From Acanthococcus lagerstroemiae (lineage: Eukaryota; Arthropoda; Insecta; Hemiptera; Eriococcidae): DNA of 64,000 nt. Below are positions 1 through 13,099 of the stretch, in pieces (the first letter of the stretch is position 1; the number at the start of each line of letters is the position of its first letter). The translations under genes and the position numbers were made by a program. Below the pieces are notes generated by a model. That model did not search any database and was not told the origin of the DNA. It saw only the letters and a program-made list of their open reading frames with translations. The stretch spans positions 20,269,626 to 20,333,625 of the forward strand of contig CM063110.1 in the NCBI GenBank assembly GCA_031841125.1. The letters run 5' to 3'.

Positions 1-60
1 CTACAGAAGGAAGAAATTGTGAATTGGCACACACACACTAAATATAGAATCTTAACGTGG

Positions 61-480
61 CCTGGTAGTATCTCATATTGTCTTATAATGAGTTTTAATG
101 ACCTCAAACAGTCTCCGTTTGATTCTAGCAGAATCTTAAAATCCTATTATGAGTTTCAGGAGCCTCGACCAGTCATTTAAATGAGCTTAATGAAGTCTTG
201 ATTAGTTTAAATCTTGAAATGTCTTGACTGTATCATAATGAGTCTTGAGAAAACTGTACGGTTGAAACGAATCTTTAATCTGAACAAGTCTAACAAGAAT
301 TTCAACGAGTCTTACCACCGTTTTAACCAGCCTGAGAGAGTCTCAACCTTAATGAATCCTGGCCAGTTTTACTTATTTTTACAGGGTTTCAAGAATTTTG
401 TTTTAGAAAAGAAACAAAACTTCAGTCGTTACTAGGCGTGAAAGGTTTTCATGAGTTTTGAAATCTTGAACATGCTGTAT
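61..480. repeat. Degenerate GAGTCTTAATGA-type simple-sequence array
   Basis: Short variants of GAGTCTTAATGA and TCTTGAAATG recur through this block, with a small continuation near 645-690. On the opposite strand they read as AAGACTCATT-like words. The same words in the opposite orientation fill 33.6-34.9 kb and 59.33-59.46 kb. The copies are too diverged to fix one period by eye. An open frame of 73 codons runs through it with no recognisable protein. Confidence 0.5.
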
Positions 481-840
481 ACAGTGATGTATTTAAGAGG
501 AAGTTTCCAGATTCAACCCCCCATGGCCAAAAAAGCTCTAAAAATATCAAAAATATGCTCATTCAACACTTTTGTTTTTATAGGGATATCCTCAAAATCA
601 AAAGTCTAACCCCCCCATGATTTCCTCCTAGATACGCAACTGGTTGTATACGAGTTTTAAAAGTTTTAATGAGTCTTAACAAGAGTTCACTGCAACTCTT
701 AAGTTTCACTATTTTCTCATGGAGAGAATTCAGAACCTAGGATCTTTCTGTTCGTGCTCTTTACATATCTTTTGTCTTATCCATAGTTCGTAAGTACATA
801 AAACCTCTAATAGTCTCTTGTCCTTCAAAGAAAAGTTCCG
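481..840. other. Unassigned AT-rich sequence
   Basis: No gene or repeat boundary was recognised. It holds short C runs (around 518-523 and 611-617) and a little more of the GAGTCTT-type sequence. Confidence 0.4.
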
Positions 841-863
841 ATGATAAGATATAACAACATGAT

Positions 864-1147
864 TAACTATTATGCCATGTCATTATGTCTTCCTATGTCT
901 CTTTATGCCTTCTTCTGTACTTATTATGTCTTATGGCTTGATGGTGTGGTGGGACGTATGGCGATGCACGCACGCCAAAGTGGCCCCTATGACACCGCAC
1001 CCCCGGCCACAGGAACTACCCTTTCGAGAATCGCGTCAGTTATGGCTTACTATGTACTTAACTATTATGCCATGTCTTTATTATGTCTTCCTATGTCTCT
1101 TTTCTTTCTTCTGTGCTTATTATGTCTTATGGCTTACTATGTACGTC
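864..1147. repeat. 87-bp tandem duplication of ATGTCTTATTATG-type sequence, split by an insertion
   Basis: A unit beginning AACTATTATGCCATGTC at 864 is repeated at 1060. Removing the 100-bp insert at 940-1039 and one copy of its 9-bp duplication leaves two near-identical units of about 87 bp in tandem. The units are made of smaller ATGTCTTATTATG-like words. The same words appear at the other end of the window (63.74-63.90 kb). Open frames of 120 and 174 codons across this block come from the low stop density of the repeat and show no protein family. Confidence 0.7.
940..1039 (-). mobile_element. R1-like non-LTR retrotransposon, 3'-terminal 100 bp (5'-truncated)
   Basis: On the minus strand this ends in CCCACCACACCATC, the same terminus as the longer R1-like copies at 37.47-37.80 kb and 42.3-43.1 kb. 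The internal sequence aligns with them through the GGCCACTTTGGC region and the GATGCGATACTCG-like region. It is flanked by a direct 9-bp duplication, TTATGGCTT, at 931-939 and 1040-1048. It has no poly-A tail. Extreme 5' truncation with a target-site duplication is the usual outcome of target-primed reverse transcription. It is dead and non-coding. Confidence 0.78.
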
Positions 1148-3059
1148 TTTATTATGTCTTACATATTGTGTCTCCTCTTTCCTATATCTCCTTCTCATCG
1201 TGAATACTCAGACAAAAGTTATCAAAAAAAGGGTGAATCGTTAAAATGGATAAAAATACTTATCCGTGTAGCTAAGGGGGGATTGCTTCCGTCAACGTGG
1301 CTCGTTCTTAGGGTAAAGAAATATCTGTTATTATCTCTTCTCCTAGCCCTGAAAAGTAACTCTCCTCATTCTAGAAAGTCTAGATACTCTGAGTGAAGCA
1401 TACATTGGCTAAGAGGTTGGATGGCAAATCAGCCATCTTTCCCTTGCGACAATCTAAATCGCTAAGAACCAACAAAAATTCCCTCGTTCCATTCACAACA
1501 TGCATAACTCATTCGCAGAGTTTCGGTTGCCTTTTAAACACGGGAAAGAAGGAAGCGTATTGTCTTATAAAATATCAATAAAGTATCATACGGTTGACAC
1601 AAAGCGAGACTGTAGAGTAACCTTTTTCACAGGATTGCAGGAATTATAAGCTAAGAATGTTATTCAACACTTTAACACCACGAAACGCAAACATCGGCTC
1701 AGGATTTCAGATTAAAAGGCTTGTTCACCTTAGTTAGAAAGATTATTAGCTACAAGAATATAAACTATAAAAGGGAGACATGAGGTCTACTAGCAAGCAG
1801 TAACACAAACTTTCTCACTTCACAAACACACGCGGCAGCGCACAAGTGACAAACTAATGAGCAAACATGTTTTAAAAAAAAATAATCTGTCGAGTGTCGA
1901 CCTACACCAGCGTAAACAATGCTCGAATTTGGGAGAGCTTTTCATCGTACAGGCGTAATTCAAACCATTTGTTATGGGAAAAACAAGAAACTCCAATTTG
2001 ACTTTCTTTTTTTTTTTAATGTGCTTTGGAGAAATGCGAGTGGATTTCTATTTGATTTTTATTTCAGCCCCGAATCTTTGCTTTTATTTTCTCGCACAAA
2101 GCCTCGTGTTAACGAGTGAGGATGAACGTCGCTGTTTTCGATATTTGTTTAGTACGATTTAATTTGCAGGTAAATTAGACGAATGTATTTCTACTGCATT
2201 TACGAGCTACGAGTTTTCAGCTGAATTACCAACAACTGGGTACTTTCGAAATTCATGTGGCTTGATGCCTAAATGCCTATTCGAGTTAAATTTAATCAGG
2301 AAGCTACAATGCAGCCTCCCCAGGAAGTGGTTGCACTTGTCAGCCCGAACTTCAAGGGTCTTTAAACCACTCACATTTCTATAAGATCTGATAGAAGTCT
2401 CAGTGAGATATTTCCAGGGTTCTGAAACGCAGAAAACTGAGAGTGAAATCAATCGAAACCGAATATTCAATAAAACACAAGTTGTTGTAGTTCAGTCTAA
2501 TTTGAGCGAAAAAGGCCGAACCTGGATCTAATTACCAAAGATTTTTTTTGGATTTTATCCACAATGATCCTGTGAATAATGAGAGAGACTCTACTTTTCG
2601 AGTATTTGCATTTCCCCGCATCGTATACTGCAAAGCCTCCCCCCCCCCATTCAGCTTTTCGTATCTTGCTCGAAAACTGAGCATCTTAGGGAAAAAACTA
2701 TTCAATGATAAATGTGCTCCTTGTGATACCACATAGCATGTACTTGCTTCAACCCTAACTGCAGAATGGGTGATGCGGTGTTCAAATAGCTCTTCACCGT
2801 GGTATGTATTAATACTATAGCCTTATGGGCAGAAATACAGAATTTTGTGTGTATATCTTTTTTCACAGACTTCCAAGAGAGGGGCCAAATATGGTTTCCC
2901 TACCTTCGTACCTTCCCATTAGGATTCTTTTTCGAATTTCAAACCCCTCCCCGAACTACACATTCACAATCATGTTTTGTGTTTATTTAGACCACCTGAC
3001 TTCTCGTACCACAACATTTCCAACTTTCATCAACAGAAAATTTAAAATGAAAATATGAA
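1148..3059. other. Unassigned AT-rich sequence, no gene seen
   Basis: Only short open frames (up to about 87 codons) occur, on both strands and overlapping one another. None shows a recognisable domain. There is a T run near 2006-2017 and a C run near 2638-2648. No repeat boundaries were resolved. Confidence 0.4.
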
Positions 3060-3660
3060 TCATAAGGTTTTTGAGGTCAGTGAAGTCACTTTCAATATTA
3101 GTATGGCTTCAATTTGCAATTAGGAAAACTTACTGGAGGAAGCTCGAGGACAAAATGTTCGTAAGTAACAATAGATTTTTATACTGAATTAGTTCTTGAT
3201 GTTATTCCCACTGTAAGATATAAAATTTGGGGTATTACTTACTGAGTAAGCGGTGTGGAGGAGGGAATTAAGGATCAAATTTATCAACCACTATCATACG
3301 GAAACCGTTTCTTAGATTTTAAGAATCGCTGAATTTATTTTTGATATTATTTCACTACAAGATGAAAATAAAACGGGCGGCGAAATGGGGAGGGCAAAAG
3401 GTCAAAATTGTCAAAAATCAAAATAATATGGGTATCGTTCCTCGGGTTTTTGGGGTTACTGAATTTTTATCTGAGATACTTTTGACCCCAAGTTGAATAC
3501 TGAGGCACTTAATGAGGTGTATAGTGAGTAGAAGGTCAAAATTATTAATTGCTGTATGAATGTAATTTCCTAAGCTTGTGATTCTCGAAACTCGTTCAGT
3601 TATTGTCATAACCCTACTGTAGGACCTACAGTAAGGTGACTCAAAATTTTCAATCAATGT
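3060..3660. repeat. Diverged tandem array, 'GGTTACTGAATT' type
   Basis: Phrases such as TTTTTGAGGTCAGTGAAGTC (near 3068) and TTTTTGGGGTTACTGAATTT (near 3448) recur with intervening GGGGAGGGC/AAGGTCAAAATT blocks. Similar phrasing returns at 6.62-6.93 kb and in the clearer array at 15.68-16.35 kb. The copies are heavily diverged, so limits and unit length are approximate. No coding content. Confidence 0.4.
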
Positions 3661-4299
3661 AACTAGGTTGCTGTCAAGTTAATAAAAAACAAGAAGGAGG
3701 CAGAATTAATCTCAATTCCCCCCCCCCCCCGAATATAGTTTAGGATATAACTTATCTATACGAGAATGTGTCATGAAATAGGCAGGCCTTCTACCAATCT
3801 GCAAAAGGATTAACTACGTTGATATTAGAAGAACCGGTCTTACCTTAAATAGGAAATTCGACTGTTGGGACCTCAAATACGAGCAAATTAAAAATCAACA
3901 TGGAATGCAATATCTACTCCAAAGTAGTGAAAAAGTAAACTAATATGAAAATGATTATTTTCCTGTCTACAAGAAAGGGAATAAAGTTCTCCTCATCCAG
4001 AAAAAAGAGTTCATGTCATTTAAGACAGTTTTTTAATTTTTTCTCAAGGAAAGCGAAATTGATATCCTTCATACCGGAATTTCGATTATTTGTCTCATCG
4101 AAATATGTATCGAGCCCAGAAAATCAACGGTTCATATGAGTCAAACAAACTCAACTTGAAAAATTTAATAAACTACTAAAGCCACGAAACTTTGTTTCGG
4201 GCTCAGTCATCTCATAAACCTTAATTTCAAAACATTATTCGACTTTCAATGTTCGATCAAGTTTGCTCATTTATAGGAGTTAAATTCAAACTTTACAGA
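3661..4299. other. Unassigned AT-rich sequence with a 13-bp C run
   Basis: There is a run of 13 C at 3718-3730. A 64-codon open frame at 3945-4139 has no family resemblance. No gene was recognised. Confidence 0.4.
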
Positions 4300-5010
4300 A
4301 CAAATCTTGCTCTGATCGAATATGTAATCTGATTTCTGAAAGGAGTGACCCCAAAAACCTTTATGCCAGTATTTTATTCAAATTTTTCGAGAAGATCAAA
4401 CTGATTCTTTCAATTTTGGATCCAAAGTGTCACAAAAAAAACCTTTTGTGTAAGTATTTTATCCTATTTTTTTAAAGGTGGATCAATTTGGTTTAGTTGA
4501 AAGAGTCAAAGTTGGATTTTGGGGCCTAAGTCAAGATTGAACCAAAAATCAGATTCAATTATCGAAAAAAGCAATTCAGGAACCCCTATTTCTGCCCACT
4601 TAAATTTTTTCGGCAAGTCAAATTGATCTCTTGGGTGGAAACAAAGTCAAATTAGACGTTCAAATGGGGTCAAATCGAAAGTTTGATTGAATTTTCAAAC
4701 TTGGTGACCCGAAATATCTCGTTTCTAATAATTTGTTCAACTTTCTAAGATAGGCTGATCTTGCCCATTTGAAAAGATTAAATTTGGATTTAGATCTAAG
4801 TTGTGGTCGGATCAAAAATTAGATAAAATTTTCAACTTCAGCTATCAGGAAAACTACTAGTCCGATACTTCTTTCAACTTTTTCGAGGAAATCAAATTGA
4901 CCTCTGAGAAGAAAAAAAGTTTAATTTGGAGCCAAAGTTGGGGTTACATTGAACATTTGATTACATTTTCAAATTTAGTGATCTAATTTTTTTGAAGTAT
5001 TTTCTATTGA
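4300..5010. repeat. Diverged tandem array, unit about 137 bp
   Basis: Variants of TTTTTCGAGGAAATCAAATTGA recur near 4386, 4606, 4742 and 4879, so spacing is close to 137 bp, with one additional, offset copy near 4468. Each unit also carries a GGGGTCAAATCGAAAGTTTG-like phrase. The same phrases (GTCAGATCAAAAATCTGATG) reappear in the array at 8.56-9.53 kb, so the two are probably parts of one family. No coding content. Confidence 0.6.
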
Positions 5011-6619
5011 AATTTCAATGTTGGTGGCACGTCACAGCAAACCCTTCGAAGGGAAGGGGGCATTTTCCGTGTAAAATAAACTAGACCTTAGTCCTTGAAG
5101 ATGCTCGTTTGTGCCATCTCGCATCTCGATCCGACTGCGCATTAAAAATAATAGGTGCGGGGGAGGAAGATTTCACGATACAAACAGTTTGTACAAGGGA
5201 GAAAATGTCCCACTTTTCAAGCCCTTGTGTCTCCTTCAATTAAATTGTGAAGTCCCTTAAAATAAGGAAGTTTCTCATCTCTTACTCACGAACTAAGCTT
5301 CTTAGAGGCAAAATAGTTCAGTAATTAAAAGGAATGCAGGGGTGATACCATCGTTTGTGAAATTTACCAAAATCGGGAAATTCTGACACTCAAAATTAAG
5401 TAGTAGGTGACTTTGCTAATTTCTTTTTTGTTATAGGAAATTTTGTAACATTTGAGTCGTCATTTACTGGAACGAAGGTCGGAAAACTTGGGAAATTCTA
5501 GGATCCAGTAGAAAAATTTAAAAAGAAAAGCTTTCCTTCTTCCTTTTTGTTTTTGTCAACTGAAATCTTTAAAATTTTAGACGGGATTTTTTGTATTTAC
5601 ACCCCCTCAGCAACGTCTTTTTTGACGTCAGAATGAGCTAAATAGGAAGATACATTTGATTTCTCAGTGAATTTGAATACTCGAAATACGTCGACTACCG
5701 AGGATGTTAAGAGGCTTTTTTTCCAATTATAAAAAAGAAACGCGCGATAAGAAGGAAAATTTTACTTTAAGTCCTAATAAGGGCATTTATGGGCTGTACC
5801 CCAGGCTTCAAAAAATACTAGCGAACGTAGTTTCTATCGTTCTTCTATAGCGAGATGCCCGGGTAATTCAACTTTTTAAAGCATTTTTCCCCGTACACCA
5901 AGTCACGTAGTTTTGACTCCACTCTTTCGTATTCTACAACGTTGATCGTCACTTCATTTCGTAGAACAATAAAAAATACGACTGGGGAAACGGGTAATTG
6001 CTCGGCAGTTTGAAAATATGATGCTAAGTGAAAATATCGCAGAAAGCAAAACTTTTTCGCAATACACAAGTGCAAAATTACTCCACGTACAAAATTCTAA
6101 CGACGGTAGGTCGTGAACTCTGAAATGGATAGTTAAATTTAATAGAATGCTCGTATCATTCAAACACCATCAGATTTTTGCTGCGTATCCGAGTCGGGTG
6201 TTTCATGGCAGGGCTCTCTCACAGCCAATCAGCGAAGCCATTATAGTTTAGATTTTAGTGAAAAAGACGGGAGGGGCTTTATTTTTCGAAGAAAATGGGC
6301 CACTTGGTACGTCCTTAAGAAATATTTCAATGAATTGTGGCCACCTTCGAGGGACAATTCGTGTAATTTTTTCGTATCTTAGAAACCCGGGAAACAGGGG
6401 TCCAGAATAATTAATTTTTGGGGATACTTACTATTCACGAAATTCAGTCGCTAGTACGGTTGCAATTTCTGCCCTGAATTACTCCGATATCATACAGCTT
6501 TCCACCCTTGAATTTTCTTCACTGTCTCTGTCGCCGCCCCTCCCTGAACCACACTTTGTGTTTTACTGGTAGTGGAACAAGTTGTAATAATTTATACTTT
6601 CAACTTCTTTAGAAGATAA
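5011..6619. other. Unassigned sequence, no gene seen
   Basis: Overlapping short open frames at 5845-6163 (minus) lack any recognised domain. The sequence is AT-rich with a few GC-richer patches. No repeat structure was resolved. Confidence 0.4.
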
Positions 6620-6930
6620 GAAATAATATCGATGTATCAGTGTTGGGGGGTTCAAAGCCGCCATTTCAACTTTTTAGATTTGACCCAAAGTTTAAAATTA
6701 TGATACCGGAGACGGGTTGAAAATTACAACTATCAAAAAATACGTTAGTACCAAATACATAGCAGATTTTTGAGACCAGTGATTTCATTTTTGATATCAT
6801 TTTAACCATATGACAGAAATTGGGGCACCTACGGTTGGGGAGGGAATCAAAAGAGAAAATACTGAAAAATACAATATTGGAATCAAATAGTAAGTTATCG
6901 AATCCGTTTTCAAAACTGAGTAACCGGTAT
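6620..6930. repeat. Diverged repeat copies of the 3.06-3.66 kb type
   Basis: The phrases GAGACCAGTGATTTCATTTT and CAAAACTGAGTAACCGG resemble the GGTTACTGAATTCATTTTTG phrase of the arrays at 3.1-3.6 and 15.7-16.3 kb. The 139-codon minus-strand and 123-codon plus-strand frames crossing this area overlap each other and have no family match, so I treat them as chance. Confidence 0.35.
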
Positions 6931-7879
6931 AGGGGTTGTAAGAAATGTACAATAAAAAATGTCAACAAATGCAATATACCCTCGCTCAACGTTGTTTCAC
7001 CCGACAAGCCAAAACAAACACGAAACTTTCGGCATGCTAAAATCTTAACTAACAAGCAGAAGATGACGAACAAAACAGTTGACAAGAAAAACGAAAGAAA
7101 AAAGAAAGGTTATCGGCTTTTACATTTAACTTTTTCCTCGGGCTATTGGGAGGATATCGTCGGTCCACAAAATAATACTATTACATCGTAAAAAACGTCA
7201 TTACTCACGAGAAGCATTCCTTTCCATTCTTTATGACTGTATCTCAAAACTTAAAAGGGATTGAAACGTGTGGCTGAATCCTTTGGAAATCAGAAACGTT
7301 GTCCTCGATAATCCCAATGAAACCTGATTTTTGAGTTAACTTTAATCATGAGAGAAGATTTGTGAAGGCGCGTATCATAACCTGAAATAATATGATATGA
7401 CTTGCTGAGATATGACTGTGTTCCACGTACAGATTAAAGTTATAATACTTTTTCCCATAAATGTGAAGTTAGGTGCTATGATAATATAATTGTATCAGTT
7501 TTACATTTTAAGATTGTAGAGATGTGATGAATTTTCAAAACACTTTTTCGTCATTTCTAATTGAGATACAGTTATGACAGACTCAGGATATCGAGTTACA
7601 ATTTTATTTTTATTTTTGGCGGATTTTCAGATTTTGAGATTTTTTTTCAACACTTCTTGTCACAACTCTAGATCATTTTCCGAAGACGACCACAATTTTC
7701 GAAGAACTGAACTGAATTCGATACAAGAGTCCTTAACATACTCGTTTATTAAATTAATATTCACCGACATTTATTTAGAAAATTTTAATAAGTTTGGGGG
7801 AATGACTAATAATACCGCATGACAAAAACTGAATAAAATACCAAGTAAATTTCGAAAAAATTAAGAATTGAGCTTAATT
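6931..7879. other. Unassigned AT-rich sequence, no gene seen
   Basis: Only low-complexity AT-rich sequence and chance-length open frames are visible. Confidence 0.4.
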
Positions 7880-8559
7880 TTACATCTTTAACCCTCGATA
7901 TACTAATATACGAAAATCTGGCAAGATTCAAGAAAAACTGTAGCAATTTAGAAAACATCCCAGTTTGAAACAGAAAAAATGTCCAAAATTCGAAAAATGA
8001 TATACAATTGAAAATTGAACCCCAATTTAATACAGTGCACCTTCAAACAACTTGTATGTGAAAATTTGACAAGATTCATGGAAGATTGTGGTCAGCTTGT
8101 GAAAATAATCAGACAGTTACATTGAAAATGTTGGGAAAATCGCATTTAATTCATTTCCATTTCAGCAGTCTACAACCAACTCAAATACAAAAATGCAACC
8201 AGATTTACGGAAAACTGTAGTCAATTTGGAAAATCTATCCCAGTATTATGAAATTTCCCCCCAAAAAATCTCAAAATTCAAAAAAGTGATGAATTGACTT
8301 TGATTTTTATGACCTTTTAACCAACTTGTACAGGAAAATTTGGTAAAATTTATGGAAAATTGTAGACTAATCAGAGGGGCATGGGAAAAATTTAGAAAAA
8401 AGTTTTAAATAGGAAAAATTTGTAGCCTGAAATGGATTCGACATCAGAAATGTCCACAAAACTGGTATACAATATTTCAGGAATGGTTCCTCGAAAATGT
8501 GGGTAAAGACTACATAGTTACAATGAAAATCAAATTTGAATTTTGATCTCATACATAGA
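7880..8559. repeat. Diverged tandem array, unit about 140 bp
   Basis: The phrase CTTGTATGTGAAAATTTGAC, followed by ATTCATGGAAGATTGTGGTC, recurs in variants near 7903, 8051, 8185 and 8325, giving spacings of about 148, 134 and 140 bp. The copies are strongly diverged. No coding content is supported. Confidence 0.6.
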
Positions 8560-9530
8560 ACCGGGATTTAAAATCTGAAGCAATATTTGAAATCAGTGAC
8601 TCATGTATCTCTGATTTTTGCATTTTGTTATATTTTCAAGCCAAGTCAATTTTGTCGTTTTGTACCTCAAAATCCGGCTTTCAGTACCCAAATAAGGGTC
8701 AGATCAAAAATCTGATGCCATATTTGTGACCAGCAATAAAAAATTAATCTCACGAGACTTTGTTCAATTTTTCAGGCCAAGACAATCTTGACCATTCAGG
8801 GTTCAAATCTGGACTTTTGAGCCCAAATCGGGATTCAATCAAGAATCTGATGCGATATTCTTAGTCAGCTGCCTAAAAGGTACGTACTTCGATGGTTTGG
8901 TCGATTTTCTCCACTTGAGTTGATTTGGCCCATTACAAGGGCAAAATTTTGATTTTTGGGAATAAATCGGGGTCGGATCCAAACTCTGAGATTTTTGAAA
9001 TGAGCGACCCAAAAACCCCATTCCTATAATTTAATCGATTTTCTGAGGCCATGGAGTTTGGATTTTCGTGGGTCTGATCGAAACTTTGATACGATTCATA
9101 TCAGCAGCCGAGAAACGCTTCATTTCGATACTTTGTTCGATATTTCAAGCCAAGTCAATTTTGCCTATTTCATTTCTAAAGTTTCGATTTTTTAGCCCCA
9201 CATTGGGGCCAGATCTGATAACTTTGAGTAATTCTGTATCAGGAAAGCATTTCTGTTTCGATACTTTTTCAAGTCACTTTTGTCCTTTTTGAATTCGAAA
9301 TTAGACTTCTTGGATTCAAATCAAGGTCGGGTCAAGAATATCTGATGCGGTATTCGTGAACAGCAATTCAAAACATCTGGTCCTACAAACTTCGTTCAAT
9401 TTTTCACGCAAATTCAATTCAGATCATTTTGAGTGAGAAATTTGAGTTTTTTGGTCCGAATCGGGCCTCAATTAAAAATCGGATGCGATATTCGTAATAC
9501 GGGATCCAAGATACGCCTATTTCGATCATA
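8560..9530. repeat. Diverged tandem array, unit about 125-140 bp
   Basis: CAAGCCAAGTCAATTTTGTC-like phrases recur near 8637, 8773, 8912, 9149, 9269 and 9404. Each is accompanied by an AGGGTCAGATCAAAAATCTG phrase and a GATGCGATATTCGTGA phrase. The unit resembles the 4.3-5.0 kb array. The short open frames here (60-74 codons) come from the repeat. Confidence 0.65.
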
Positions 9531-12500
9531 TATGTATTTTATACTTGAAATTCTAGAATTGGCGGTGAGGCTTCTTTGAAGGAGATAAAATTTAGTATCT
9601 CCCACCCAAAAAAACCACTAAACTTTATCAATTAAGAACCCTTGTTTGTTCTATGTTTCCCAAACTTCTCGAAAATACGACCAAAAATGGGTGAGGGGCT
9701 CTTCATGACACATCCTGTACTTTTTCGCACTGAAATTGAGATGTAGGAGCCCGAAATGGGACCCAATACAAAGAATAATGTATCAACAACCAGAGAAACC
9801 TCTATTCAGATAGTTTGTTTGATTCTCAAACATAATTTCCTGTTTGCCTCTCTAAGTCATGTTTTGGCATACCTTGCTGCGAAAGAGAGGACTTGGGATT
9901 TTTTTTCAAAAAGTCGAATTTTGATTGACCCAAGATTCAAAATATTTATTTGCATAAAGACATTCTTTCTTTTCTGAATTTTTAACGAGCCTAAGTGGGT
10001 GATATTCTGATATTCTTCCTCCTTCTTTATTATTGAAGGGGAGGGGTAGTATTCTACTTAGTATTTTCAGTTTAACTCCTCGTTTTGTCAGAAAAAGAAG
10101 AAATGGAAGATTTCCTATGCACATATTTTTTAATCAAGTTTGTACGTATTTTTCAGTTTTACTGATTTTCACTGAAATGAATCTAAGGTGGGGAATTTGA
10201 CCGAGACACTCAGTAGGGGATGGTCAGACAAACATATTGTGCAGTTGAACTGAGTCGCCAAAATGCACTAATAAAACGATAGACCTATAAAAATGAGCAC
10301 AATTTTTTGAATTACCATGTATTGTATAGCTTATTTTGGACCTTTCGTTTGACAGATAATGAAGACTTATAAAATACCATTTTTATATACAATTTAGCGT
10401 AATTTCTTGATTTACCCTTTATTGTAAGACGGTTGAGGACTTATTGAGAAAAAACTAAGTATTGGGCACTTATGTTCCCCTTGAAGAGCTCAACATATTC
10501 GCCGGTGGTAGTCACAATTCATAAAATAATCCTTAAGGTCTCATCTACGAATGAACCAAGTGGCATATTTTCTTCTGAAAATGCAAATTGCCTTCAACTG
10601 GCATTCAGATTATTACAGCTCGTGGGAGCAGAAAAACATGCAGGATGAAGCATGAAAGTGTTTCCCCGCATTTGTTTTCGCCGAGGGTAAACGTTCGTGA
10701 TTTACCCTCTGAATTTCACTCAAATTCTATTTGTTTGATGTATTTCGTTTCGCGATGTCTCGGAACTGCCAGTGTACCACTAATTTGCTATCGCATCGTC
10801 TGATGTTTGGGCTTGTTTTCATGTTACCGAAAAGCAAATAAAAATTTTCAAAACGGGCACCGACGCTTACGTATATCGAATTATCCTTCGTAATATTCCG
10901 ACAATTTGTATACAAACTCCGTGAAAGACTACGTAGTGACTTCCCAGACTACACAAATACACAGTCGCTTGTTTAGTTACACGGAAGAGGAGAAAAAGGC
11001 GCAAAACTTCGTTTTCCAACTCGAATAGGCGTTCATCAGGGTTCGAATTTGTCAGACACATTCAAAAGAGAACGAATAACCAAAGACGAGAACCGACAAA
11101 AATAAATAACGAAAATGCGGACCACGTTGCTCCAAAACGGGGAGGGGGCATCGTGCGTATCTAATCCGAGCCTCGTTATAGATTTTCAGAAAACCGACAA
11201 AAAAATGCTAATCATTTTTATTCGAAATATGTAAATCGAATATTCGGAAGTATATAGACAACGAGTATAATTTCGAGTATATATTCAAGCGTTTAAAATT
11301 TGAATACATGAAACGAAATTTTCTCAGTGAAATGGATTTTCGCAAATACGATGCGTATATCAGAGTGCCGAAATAATCCGGTGAGTACGCTTTCGATAAC
11401 GGGCGTAAATTACATAGCTCGTCAAATTTGGAAATCGAGGGAGAGCTAGAGGTAGCTTCGGCAAACCCGGAACGGATTGATTAATGGTGAGTTCCAGGCA
11501 AGGACTCATGTAGCATAATTACATCAACATATAGGGGTTGATAGGATGGTTGGGGCACGAGGATGATTGGGACAATTGTTTTTCTGAGCCAGTCGTTTAG
11601 CGTAATTTACAGTGGAAACTGGCTTACTGATACTAAATCGTACCAGTAATATAAAAATCTGGTATTTACTTATATTTTTAGAGAAATCAGCCAAACATGA
11701 ATCATGTGTCAGAATGTTCCCCAGGAAAATTAGATGAAAAAAAAAAGAGAACGGTAGTTGGAACATATTTCTAGTAAATATTTCCTCTCACGAATTTCTT
11801 CAGATTATCCCCCCCCCCCAATTAACATATCAAGAGCCTCCAGTGATATCGGTAGACCATTTTCTCCTCAGGATCTAAAAGTTCCATAAAAATCATTTGT
11901 TCTTAAAAATTTTTAAAACTATCAACGATTGAAAATTATTGTTTTCCCCTACAAGTCCCCACAGGATCCTAGTGGGAAAGTTCATTTCCATTTTTGTACA
12001 TAAAGTAGATATAATAGAATTTTTATTATCGCCGGAGGTGGGGGCTCAGTTAGACCTGTCTCAAACAGTATCCAAGATCCAAATGTTCAGATAGGCACCT
12101 AGCTCTTAAAAAACCAATTTTTGTGACTCCTAATTTCATGTGGAGAAAAGGAATAACCTAAATTGTTTTTCGTTTAATTTTACCTAAAACCGTCTTTTAA
12201 GATTTTTCGTAACTCCCCCAAAATGTTGTTAAGCGGGTTCGAAATCTAGCAATATCATACATCAACACAGGCCTTCTGGGCGAAAACTCAGGCCTGACGA
12301 AAATGTCTACATGTCTAGGTACTCTGGTTCACTTAAAAGAAAATTTAATTCTGTGTAGTCCAGGGCGATAAAATAGAAGAATGAGAAATTCTATCTACTC
12401 GGTTTTCAGATACCTACGGTAAATTCTTTTTGAAGTTATTTTAGTCCGAATCCCAGACCACAGGCTAAACTGACGGGGTGGAAGATGATATTACAGATCA

Positions 12501-13099
12501 ATTTAATTATTCCAGTATCCTTCTCCTTCTCATTTAAGAGATATCCGAAAAAGGAATTTTACCCTTTCACGAGAGCTTGACGTGTAGGAGATAGGACCAA
12601 AATAATTTCAAAACTAAATTTGAAAGATATCTGAGAACTGAGTAGACAGAGTTTCTTATGTCTTCATTTTGTCTTAAAACTGTGACGTTTAAAGACTCCC
12701 TTTTTCTTCAAAAATGAAACAGAGTAGGTAAGTTTACCTCCAGCGAATTCCATTTATAAAATTCTTTGAGTACTTCACTGTTACGCTGATTAGAATACAA
12801 TTTTCAACTCGAACTAGTTTTTTTAGCGAAACTCAATTTGTGAAATTTTCTGAGGATAAGGTGACTACTCGAAATTTCAGGAGGAAAAAAATGGAAAAAT
12901 GCCTTTATTATATTTGAAAAATGACCAGAATTAGAGACCATTTGCAATTTCTTCCTTCTTCTTTGTGCTTTTTTCTTTACACACTGCTCGCCATCATATA
13001 TTTTCAACCTCCCTCACCACAAAAAACTTGATTTTTTAAATAAATGGAGATAAATAAGGAGTAGAACACTTTTTTTTCAATTTGGTAGAAAAGTAATAA
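9531..13099. other. Unassigned sequence, including a higher-complexity block at 10.5-11.5 kb
   Basis: No gene is supported. About 10.5-11.5 kb is richer in CG dinucleotides (ATACGATGCG, TTTCGATAACGGGCG) and lacks obvious internal repeats, unlike its neighbours. The rest is AT-rich with a C run near 11,810. Open frames up to 80 codons show no family. Confidence 0.4.

Noticed and set aside
872..1396. 174-codon frame as a cysteine/tyrosine-rich protein
   Set aside because: It is a translation of the ATGTCTTATTATG units plus the inserted R1-like fragment.
6666..7191. Overlapping 139-codon (minus) and 123-codon (plus) frames
   Set aside because: They overlap antiparallel, lack domains, and sit in AT-rich repeat-like DNA.
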